Shown piece by piece: positions 56,901 through 64,000 of a stretch of 64,000 nt of DNA. The notes under the pieces were generated by a model. The model did no database searches. It was not told the DNA's origin and saw only the letters and a list, made by a program, of their open reading frames with translations. Numbering within the stretch: position 1 is the stretch's first letter; each line of letters begins with the position of its first letter. The translations under genes were made by a program, and so were the position numbers. This DNA is from Tetraselmis striata. Taxonomy: Eukaryota > Chlorophyta > Chlorodendrophyceae > Chlorodendrales > Chlorodendraceae. Where the stretch lies: NCBI GenBank assembly GCA_006384855.1, contig VCJN01000156.1:1-64000 (forward strand), written 5' to 3'.

Positions 56901-59900
56901 TGGCAAACGATCCGGGTTCGACTCCCAAGTGCAGCATTTCCAGATTTCAAGGGATATCCTTCTTCCGCTATATCCGGTGGTCGTTTGATTTGTAGCTTCC
57001 GGTGATGCGATCATCAATTCCCAAGATTATCCCACATGACGGCTCAAGTGCGGATGATTTCGGCTCCTATGGCTCCGGTCCTTGGATCTCTACCCAGGCT
57101 TTCCGGTCTTCCCTCTCATTGTAACCAAGAGAGGTGTTGGGACAGTACGTTGTACATTCTTGTGGTGTGATCCTCGGCCCGGTTCAGACCAGAGTTGTGC
57201 CGAACTCACATCGGCCGAGTTCGGTTCGAACCAAACTGAATTCAGGGAGCTCGGCCGAATACAGTTCGGAGTGAACTGAACCGCAGTTAAGACTGAACCG
57301 AACAACTGAACTGTCGGAACTGCCCGAACCGAACTGAGTTCGGTCCAAACTACCACCAAACTGCCCTCGAACTACTACTAAACTGCGGTCTGAATATGCC
57401 TAGATGGCTGGTGCTATGGTTAAATGCCGTGGCAATATGTTTTCGGCTACAATTTGTATAGTATTGGAAACTAAGGAAAAGATTTTTTCGTCTCCGGGAC
57501 AATATTACACATGTGTTGGTGTCTACGCGCGCCTGTTGCCCTCCCGGCCTCGAGGCCAACCATCTAGGTCATCTGGCCCATTATATGTTGAAGCACGTGG
57601 TGTCGTTAGATGTCTCCATTGACCTCATCGCTGCATGAGATGTGATGGTCGGCGACTCCATATCATATTGACATTGGATATGGTTTAGGCTTGGGTGTTG
57701 GAGTGTGGAAGTGTTGTCTCCTGGACAGCTGGATGGCGGCCGGTGCACCAATTGTTGAACCTTATCTGGAGGGGTTATGGGGCTTGCGCGGCAAGTTTCT
57801 CACAGTAGAACACCATATTATCATGTCCGGACGCTGCGGTAACTCGCTGAAGGCATATCTGTTGAGTTACGGTGTAGTTCGGAGACCCCTACCTGGTTCG
57901 GGCGATTTTCGAGGCAGTTCAGTCAGAACTGAATTCGGCCCGAACTCCCGAACCGCCCGAACTGAACTGAGTTCGGCCAAACCCTGGTTCAGACCAGTAT
58001 ACAAGCTCTACCATATCGGACGATGACATCCAAGTCCGATCGGAACCTTTGTCGAGCTTAATGATATCTCTCAACCTTGAGATAGTCGCGATACCGCGCG
58101 CCCGGCGCCCGGCGGCGGCCATTCGTTATGCATTTTATACCCGGTACTAGTGCGACGAGTATCAGTAGTGTACGACGCCGGTAAATAATGGCGAGTACAT
58201 AATCCTTACTACTCGTACCTTGTTCGAAGCATCGTAGTCAGCAGCATCAGCTGGGCTTACCATAGATAGCGGCCGTCATTTTTTCCCGGCCGTCGTACCG
58301 CGCCAGTTGAGACCCACCTGAATAAAGGGTTTCACTTTTGCCAGTCCTATCCCAGGGGGGCGGGAAAATCAGCTGTGTATAATACAGGTAGGGTACGTAA
58401 TTTACGGGCGCCGACCTGTCCAGAAGAATCACCTACGCGTATATTTTTCTCTCAGAATGTGGGCGCGAGAATTGTTCTTGCAATTGGACTTCTGCGAAGG
58501 CCGCGCGGGGGGTGTTACTATGACTAATAAGATGCAGGGATATTTATATTATATAATGATTTTTCAATGATTTTTTAAAATAATGTTGATATTGGCGCGT
58601 CGTTGGGGCAGTGCCCTTTTGGCTGCAAGGGGGGCATAGCTCTTTTAAACAGTAGTCGCTAATTGCGAATGTCGAGTCTCTGGTCGCTGAGGATTACTTC
58701 ACTTTTATTTTGGTGATTTCCGATATCGCCTTCTGCTGCTAGCTCATGCAATTATTACTTCACGCGTCTACCAACCGGGCGCGATGCCGCAGTTGCTATC
58801 AGTACCTGCCTGGTACGGGTACAAGGGCACTGGCGGTGCAAGGGCACTGCGCGTCCTTCATTGTTTTGTTCTTATCGCGAGTCGGGTCGGCACCCGTGCA
58901 TATAATCCTTCGACTACGGCTCGTACCAGTACGTGGTGAAAAAAAAGGATGGCGTGGATGGCGGGGTACGCGAGTCGAGTATCAATGAATAGCGCCACCC
59001 TTACAGGGGGCAGATACTGCCATACGCGTACAGGTCAGGTGCTGATACAGGCGCGGTCAGAGAACATAGTACAGAAATGCTGCGGGCGGGGCACCAACGC
59101 CTGCTGCTGCTGCGGCTGGGTGGGCTGCTGTGTAAGGATTTAAGTGTGTATTAAGTGTGTTGAGGGGTACCTTTACCCGTACTCGTACTCGAAACGCTGA
59201 ACGTTCGTACCAATACGAGTAGTACAAATAGGAAGGCCAGACCCACGATGACAACTCCATCGTTTGTGGTGTGGGGAGTCAGGCCGATTACGCAATCAGC
59301 GAGTATTTAGGTATTTTAGTATTTTATTGTGATCAAAATACTAAAATACTGTACCGCGGCGCCCCTGACGCATCACTTTTTTACCAGTAAAAGTAAAGCA
59401 GCCGGCTGAAGCGGCCCCAGCACTTGACCCTTTGCGCCAACGGGACCTACATGGGTTCTAGGTGGTACCTCAAATCGGGGCATTCAACAGGGACCCCTAA
59501 GGAGGGCTACCTACAGATAATGGCAACCTTTCGTAGTTGCTGTTAGTTCTGTTTGTAGTGCGCTTTTGCTAAGCCCTAATATGTAATATATAACCTACAG
59601 ATAATTGCACTGCTGAAGTACTGTACTAAAATTGTACATGCCAACAGGGCGCAGTACTAACATTGAAGCCGCAAAAGTACGGAAACAAAAAAGGCGGATT
59701 TGAGGATGGGGAGTAGATTAAGGCAGGAGTGGAAAATAGCAGTTGCGCAGCATAGCCATCAACGTATGCCACACACATTAGCCACGCATACCCCCAAACC
59801 CGTCACAGCAGCACGTTTGGCCTGATTTGTTTTGCATTTACTACTACATGCAACCGGCAACTTTGCTTTGTGTGTGCCATTGCTGTCCGTAGTGCGCAAG

Positions 59901-61018
59901 TGAAAGTTGCTGTGGCCGCAGATGGGCCAACTCTGCGCTGGTAGTCGGCGTACTGCCTGAGGACTGGGCGCCATGGGAGCCGGAATTCGGCAGCCTGGCG
60001 GGCGTGCACCTGCAGGAGACCATCGAGCAGCGTGCGGCGGTCATGGGCGGTGGCAACCTGGTGGCGCCAGTGCAGGTCAGTTAGGGGCTAGTCACTGCGC
60101 ATGCCGGTCCGATTTAACGCAACCGCATCCATCTCAAAAGTGCCAAAAGGGAAGCGGGTGAGGAACAGCACTATATAGCGAACCCAACGCGCGGTTGTAG
60201 TATTCTGCTGGCATGTGCCCTTAGCTCGCCGCACATGTGCCTGGCCCATGGACCCGCAGCGTGCCAGGGACTTCCTCACTGGCGAGCTGTCCTCGGAGCC
60301 GCTGCCTTCCTCCTCTTACCGCCTGGGCGTCAAGTCCGCGCCCTGCCACCTGCTGTACCCTCCGCCCATCACGGCGGCGCTCCGAGAGGCGCTCAATCGC
60401 TTCGAGGCGCGGATGCCGGGCTTCCTGCATGAGGAGGCGCTGCTGCACGGCGTGGAGACGCGCACCAGCGCGCCGGTGTGCATCCGCCGCACGGAGGCCA
60501 TGTGCAGCGTCAACACCGAGGTGGGTCGCGCACGGCGGAGGTTTACGCTGCTTTACCGTAACCGCACTTCGGGTTTACTACATATCACTGTTTTGCCCCC
60601 CTCGAGAAGGGAGAAAAAGTGAATTTACATTGAAATATATCCGAATATGCAACCAGAACTGCCTGGATATCCGGCTCAATGTTAGCCAGCAACTCATTTT
60701 TTGAACCCGGGTGCCCGATTTAGAACACAATTTAATTAAGTCTGCTTAATTTGGCTTAACGTGACCTAATGATAAGAGTGCAATCGCCCCGCCCTGGTCT
60801 CTCCCTCGCTGTGCTCCTGACTGATGCCCCTGCCTGGTGGGTTGGATCAGGGGCTGTGGCCGGCAGGGGAGGGTGCTGGCTATGCGGGCGGGATCGTGTC
60901 TGCGGCTGTGGACGGCACGCGCGTGGGGCAAGCACTGGCGGCCTTCCTGTCGGGCGCCGCCGCCCAGCCCTCGCCTGCCAGTCTGCAGAAGTTCAAGCCC
61001 ATGGGGAACTACTACTGA
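45707..61018 (+). CDS. Plastid-type FAD-dependent oxidoreductase (COG2509, PDE327-like), 739 aa, 14 exons
   Basis: Exons 45707-46102, 46398-46463, 46739-46896, 47089-47193, 48866-48969, 50709-50764, 52029-52086, 52590-52720, 54393-54515, 54708-54821, 55733-56058, 59922-60075, 60260-60520, 60851-61018. All junction phases agree (740 codons). Residues 1-80 are Ser/Thr/Arg-rich, like a chloroplast transit peptide; an alternative in-frame ATG is at 45752. An N-terminal region (VEVVRKSFDARK, WVYVVDVD) leads to VVVGSGPAGLF (Gly241, 243, 246) with Glu264 in LLLERG for FAD. Then come ESNLCYGEGGAGTWSDGKL, HLGTDRLVRILQ, VLAVGHSARPLYEQL, GVYSFCMCPGG, NGMSFSRRNSKWANSALVV and GLWPAGEGAGYAGG (685-698). This is the whole COG2509 family order. 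The Arabidopsis relative, as I recall, is pigment-defective PDE327. The reaction is unknown. Intron 7 is GC-AG. Confidence 0.9.
47873..47941. repeat. (CA)n microsatellite in intron 4 of the oxidoreductase gene
   Basis: About 25 CA units followed by CGCACGCACGCA, on the sense strand. Confidence 0.9.
48149..48195. repeat. Perfect 18-bp inverted repeat (hairpin)
   Basis: TTGTGGATACATGATGGT at 48149-48166 and its exact complement at 48178-48195, separated by 11 bases; inside intron 4 of the oxidoreductase gene. Could be a folded element end or a structured RNA segment. Confidence 0.85.
48247..48551. repeat. Dispersed inverted-end element, copy 1
   Basis: Starts GTACGGGTGCGGACGC and ends with the near-complement GCGTCGACACCTGC...GTAC. 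The interior shares AACATTC, TTCCGCTATAGT, ACCTCTGGCAGGCAGGGC and a CTATTGCCG end with the copies at 49122 and 49756. It lies in intron 4 of the oxidoreductase gene and carries extra sequence in its left half. Confidence 0.7.
49122..49292. repeat. Dispersed inverted-end element, copy 2
   Basis: Intron 5. Opens GCGGGTGCTGACGCAC and closes CCGAGTCCGCACCG. The interior has GCCTCACATTGGGCTTGCAT, AACATTTGCGACAGTTCCG and ACCTCTGGCAAGCAGGGC, matching copies 1 and 3 block by block. Confidence 0.75.
49756..49936. repeat. Dispersed inverted-end element, copy 3
   Basis: Intron 5. Opens GTACGGGTGCCGACGCG and closes CGCGGCGGCACCCATAGTAC, giving almost perfect inverted ends. The interior again has GCCTCACACTGGGCTTGCAT, AACATTTGCAAAGGTCCCG and CCTCTGGCACGCAGGGC. 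A diverged end of the same kind (GTCGGGTCGGCACCCGTGC) occurs at 58881-58899. Confidence 0.75.
52087..52589 (+). other. GC-AG intron (intron 7 of the oxidoreductase gene)
   Basis: The donor is GCAAGT instead of GT after AACAGCG, and the acceptor is CACGCAG before ACCCAGTCC. Joining gives GRNSDPVRQV with the correct phase, as the protein family requires. AG/GCAAGT is the known strong context for the minor GC donor class. Confidence 0.85.
56736..56945. repeat. Dispersed repeat with tRNA-like B box, copy 1
   Basis: Begins TGTTGGGACAGTACCTTG and continues through CAGACCAGTATACAAGCTC and CCAAGTCCGATTGG to GATCCGGGTTCGACTCCC. The first part recurs at 57135-57200 and the middle part at 57985-58080. 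The end contains GGTTCGACTCC, a perfect pol III B-box consensus, so a tRNA-derived SINE is possible, but no A box or cloverleaf could be fitted. It lies in intron 11. Confidence 0.55.
57135..58080. repeat. Second, split copy of the dispersed repeat around GAACTGAAC minisatellite
   Basis: 57135-57200 repeats the left part of the 56736 element. It breaks into a (GAACTGAACC)-like and CGAGTTCGG-rich minisatellite at 57195-57370, which resumes at about 57905-57985. It then joins the middle part of the element (ACCAGTATACAAGCTCTAC, CCAAGTCCGATCGG) up to about 58080. This looks like an insertion or expansion inside one copy. Confidence 0.55.
59311..59349. repeat. Perfect 15-bp AT-rich inverted repeat
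   Basis: GTATTTTAGTATTTT at 59311-59325, a 9-base spacer, and the exact complement at 59335-59349. In the last part of intron 11. Confidence 0.85.
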
Positions 61019-62193
61019 GAGCCGATCAGCTGATCAGCATAGCTGCGATGTATGCACGGGTACGGTGCTACGTGACTACGACAAGGCGGCAGGCAGCGAC
61101 GCCGCTCGTGGCTGTTACCCATCCCTACCTGCACCAGTTTAACACGTTTTACAGACATTCCGGTTCCCGCTGTCTATCCTCTGCCCGCCTTGTCCCGTTG
61201 ATCCCACCAGCGCTGCCTTGTCGTTATGCTGCAGCCATCGCCTGATGCACCGCCCATTAAAGCTGCCATCAGTTTTGCCACCCATGCTTCCTTGCAGCAT
61301 GTCTCCAGCATATGATATGGCTTGTGTTGTGGGAAACAGCAGTCAGCTATAATACGTTTGTAAAATGTTTGTTTTATCTGTTTGTTCTTTTGCGCTAGTG
61401 GAGCAAGCTGCGGAATAGGTGGTAAATGGCCGTGCATTAATATTCAACCAAGAGACAAACCCACTGTGCTCACCACGCGGTGTGTGGGTGTGGGTGTCTT
61501 TTGGGGGCGGGGGGGGGGGGGGGGGGGGGGGGTCCTGTGAGTAGTACATGTTTGACACGGTAGAAGTGGTGATGCACTCTCAAGACTCTCCCAGGGTGCC
61601 ACAGGAAATGCCGTCATGTTACTTTTAATCTCCTGCTATAAAACAGGTGCTTATGACACAACTCGCCCTCTGTAGAGGACCCGCCCGACCAGCTCCCTTA
61701 AAGCGGGTCTCTACTGCAGTACGGTCTACCTTGCAGTACCACGTCAAGCAAGTATGATGTCAGCCCATCATCACGGAGTAGTGGTATATTAGAATAGTGG
61801 CGGTGACTATTCAAAATACATGTTGAAATTTATGATATGAAATGTAGTTGCCTTTCAAGTGCAAATAATGAACATAGAAGAGTACAAGTGGCACGCATGT
61901 TCGCGTGCGTGCTCATTTGCAGTGAATCCAGGGAGTTCAGGTCAGACTTCTCCATTCCTGCCTAAATTCACCGGCAGCCAGTGACTTGTGCTTCGGCTGC
62001 ACTGAAAGTATAAAACAACCGCTGACCTTTGGTGACAGTGACCGTATCAGCTGTTCCCATTCGTCGGCTACAAGGTAATCCGTTAGCTGTATATACTTAC
62101 ATATATGATGTTATTCTAACAAAATTACGTGGCAGCACAGACATGCTGCACAGCCATGTGATGGCATGTCGTGTGCTTGGGGTCGAGGATTGA
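61019..62193. other. Intergenic region between convergent genes
   Basis: 3' flanks of the oxidoreductase (ending 61018) and the cyclase (ending 62194). A long G run lies at 61507-61532. TGTAA on the plus strand at about 61359 and TGTAA on the minus strand at 62101-62097 are candidate poly(A) signals. No gene is seen. Confidence 0.5.
62097..62101 (-). terminator. TGTAA polyadenylation signal (minus strand)
   Basis: TTACA on the plus strand, 93 bases past the cyclase stop codon, is TGTAA in the sense of that gene. Confidence 0.55.
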
Positions 62194-63951
62194 CTACCGC
62201 CGAGCCATTGAAGCGTTTACGGCACGAGCATTGCCGGCATTCGCTAGCAGCCAGGTCTGCATAAGGCCCTTGCCCTTGATTTCCCGCTCGCCGAGGTCAT
62301 AAAACTCTTCCGGTGCCAGCGGTGGTGGCCTGGACACCCCCATCACTGCCTCCGAGGTATCGGAGCTCGGCAGACCCCGCAGCTTCAAGTAGGTGGCGTT
62401 GCTGATCTGGACACATTGCGGAAAGCTGGTGGATTTCATTCGACTGGCGACGTTTATCGTGTCCCCGAACAGGCAATAGCGTGGACACTTGTGGCCAACG
62501 ATGCCGCTGTACGCAGGACCTGTGTGGATCCCGACACGAATCTGCAACTTCGGTGAAAGCTCTGGAATGACCGCCGGCAGCTCTCTCACCAAATCTGACG
62601 CGAATGCGACGAGACGGTTCGCATGATCAGTGGCTGACGCCTTGTCGTGCCCGGCCATTGCCATGTAGCTGTCGCCGACCGACTCGATTTTGTACACGGC
62701 GTGCTTGTCCGTAAGGTCATCGAACAAGCAGAACATGCTGTCCAGCAGCGCTATGGTGCCGATGACGCCAAGGGACTGCTGTGTCGAAGGAAAGTCGACA
62801 ATCTCCGTGAACAGCACGGATATCTCTGGGAGAGCGTCGATGACACGTCGACCTTGCCGGTACCGCGTGATGACCGAAGGGGGCAGAATCTCCAGCAACA
62901 GGGCCTCGCTCTTCCGCGACGACACCTCCAGGCGCCAAAAGTAAAGAAGCTCCAGTTGAACATGTATGCGCGCCAGCAGGCTATTGCGCTTCAAAGGCTT
63001 GCAGATGTAGTCATTGCAGCCAGCGCTCAACGACTCGCACAGTACCTCCTCTGAAACCTCGCTCGTGACCATAATGATCGGCATCACTGCATCCGGGAAG
63101 CTGTTCCGGATGGAGCGGACTGACACGCTGCCGGCAACACCATTGCATATGTAGTAGTCGTGCAGTATAATACTGGGAAAATCGACGCCGGTTGCGTCCC
63201 GCCCTTGGAGCAGCTCCAGCGCCGCCTCGCCCGACGGAACGGCCAGCACCGAAAACCCCTCGCGGGACAGCAGCCGCGTCAACACCTTAGCCTGCACCGT
63301 GTCATCTTCGACGATCAACAGCTCGACGCCTGCAGACCGTATATGAGGCAGGTCATTGCTTGACCGGCGCTTGAAGTCCCGATGTTTGCGCGAGGGGCGG
63401 TTGAGGAGCTCCCGACCTTCGGCGGGAGAGGGATCCGCGGCGGGGATAGCCCGCGCTTGTTGAGGGTCACCATCGTCCCCCTCAGAGTAGCGTTCCCCGG
63501 CAGAACGCAGCGGCCAAAAATGGCCGTCCTCACTCTCACCGCCAGGAAATTGCGGGGCCATGGCCCAGCGTGTGCAGTGACCTGTCAGTAGACAGGTAGC
63601 CCCCTCGGGCGCTCGCTTGTAATACGTGCGCGATCCCAGCTGATACGTCGCTGCCAATGTGCCAGTTCTGTCGCCGGATGCCTCGGGTGTCGCCGGCTGC
63701 CAGCAGCCACTGCTGGGCAGGCCCCAACAGTGAAGGCACTCTGCACTTCCTGCGATGATCGCCGCTGTCAGTAGCAGGAGAATCGTCGATTCTTCGAGCA
63801 CCTGGTGGATGCTGGCCTGGCCAGTACGGGCGACTGCCACTCCGGCGGTGACACATGCAGCAAATGCCAGCACTAGCGCGCCGCCTTGCCGGTTGATCCG
63901 CGGCACCCCGCTCACAGTTAGAGCTTCTGGTATGCGCGAGCTTGTCTCCAT
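62194..63951 (-). CDS. Membrane-anchored response-regulator/guanylate-cyclase fusion, 585 aa
   Basis: A single uninterrupted frame. The ATG at 63951-63949 (METSSRIPEAL) is the first Met codon; the frame extends upstream only with non-ATG codons, and the gene could still begin outside the window. Two hydrophobic helices lie at about 25-42 and 57-70. Residues 210-335 are a receiver domain: acid cluster E215-D216-D217, phosphoacceptor D265 (IILHD), Thr296 and Lys318 (CKPLK). Residues 375-520 are a class III cyclase: FTEIVDF (first metal position Glu383 instead of Asp), KIESVGDSYM (Glu423 and second metal Asp427), and RYCLFGDTINVASRM (Cys493, Asn500, Arg504). Glu423 plus Cys493 are the GTP-selecting pair of guanylate cyclases. 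It probably makes cGMP under phosphorelay control. The lack of introns contrasts with its neighbours. Confidence 0.88.
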   Translation of the reverse strand: METSSRIPEALTVSGVPRINRQGGALVLAFAACVTAGVAVARTGQASIHQVLEESTILLLLTAAIIAGSAECLHCWGLPSSGCWQPATPEASGDRTGTLAATYQLGSRTYYKRAPEGATCLLTGHCTRWAMAPQFPGGESEDGHFWPLRSAGERYSEGDDGDPQQARAIPAADPSPAEGRELLNRPSRKHRDFKRRSSNDLPHIRSAGVELLIVEDDTVQAKVLTRLLSREGFSVLAVPSGEAALELLQGRDATGVDFPSIILHDYYICNGVAGSVSVRSIRNSFPDAVMPIIMVTSEVSEEVLCESLSAGCNDYICKPLKRNSLLARIHVQLELLYFWRLEVSSRKSEALLLEILPPSVITRYRQGRRVIDALPEISVLFTEIVDFPSTQQSLGVIGTIALLDSMFCLFDDLTDKHAVYKIESVGDSYMAMAGHDKASATDHANRLVAFASDLVRELPAVIPELSPKLQIRVGIHTGPAYSGIVGHKCPRYCLFGDTINVASRMKSTSFPQCVQISNATYLKLRGLPSSDTSEAVMGVSRPPPLAPEEFYDLGEREIKGKGLMQTWLLANAGNARAVNASMARR

Positions 63952-64000
63952 GCCGCCTCGTTCGGTACAAACCAAGCAGTGGGGCCGTGTAAGCACCTGT

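Larger units (their letters stand above)
56059..59921. other. Intron 11 of the oxidoreductase gene (3.9 kb), repeat-filled
   Basis: The largest intron in the window. Besides the repeats listed separately it holds AT-rich segments near 58530-58590, a copy of the GATATCGCCTTC family (58713-58750), and several GTACGGGTAC motifs. No open frame with a recognised domain was found on either strand. Confidence 0.6.

Overview
The window reads as nuclear DNA of a green alga, most likely a chlorophyte. Host genes are split by many GT-AG introns. TGTAA, the green-algal polyadenylation signal, lies just past several stop codons. There is a plastid-type FAD oxidoreductase of the plant/cyanobacterial kind, DIRS-type retroelement pieces, a restriction-like-endonuclease LINE, and a two-component guanylate cyclase. 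Long C or G homopolymers, CA and CAT microsatellites and small inverted-repeat elements fill the non-coding space. All exon models were built by eye from splice phase and family resemblance; nothing was aligned or searched.

Positions 1-28.2 kb are almost entirely mobile DNA. In order: a 199-bp direct-repeat pair (277 and 2321); a decayed DIRS reverse transcriptase tail (4.6-5.4 kb); an unrecognised 275-aa gene on the minus strand (7.0-7.8 kb); a frameshifted TNP2 (CACTA/EnSpm-like) transposase (8.4-12.6 kb); a Cys-rich fragment; a 368-bp tandem repeat; a five-exon minus-strand gene beginning with a Ulp1-like cysteine protease (15.3-18.3 kb); a divergent 349-aa basic protein (18.8-19.9 kb); a decayed convergent gene pair (21.6-24.3 kb); and a 5'-truncated RLE-type LINE with 14-bp target-site duplications (24.9-28.2 kb). 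The TNP2, Ulp1 and basic-protein genes may be parts of one large DNA transposon, but I could not find its ends.

Positions 28.2-64 kb hold the host genes. They are: a six-repeat Cys-rich protein resembling the EsV-1-7 family (29.0-30.7 kb, +); a phytanoyl-CoA-dioxygenase-like enzyme with an HxG instead of HxD iron motif (32.1-33.3 kb, -); a 638-aa coiled-coil protein in seven exons (34.4-38.7 kb, +); a small LYR-motif protein (40.9-41.4 kb, -); a 140-aa single-span membrane protein (42.5-44.0 kb, +); a 739-aa plastid FAD oxidoreductase in 14 exons over 15.3 kb (45.7-61.0 kb, +); and an apparently intronless receiver-domain/guanylate-cyclase fusion (62.2-63.95 kb, -). Host coding frames are intact across splice junctions, whereas the TNP2 and 21.6-24.3 kb frames carry stops and shifts, so these breaks look like real decay rather than sequencing error.

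The host genes do not form one pathway. The strongest candidates for new biology are the HxG dioxygenase, the all-cysteine EsV-1-7-like repeats, the composite TNP2/Ulp1 element, and the habit of long C tracts sitting directly after 5' splice sites and just before start codons.
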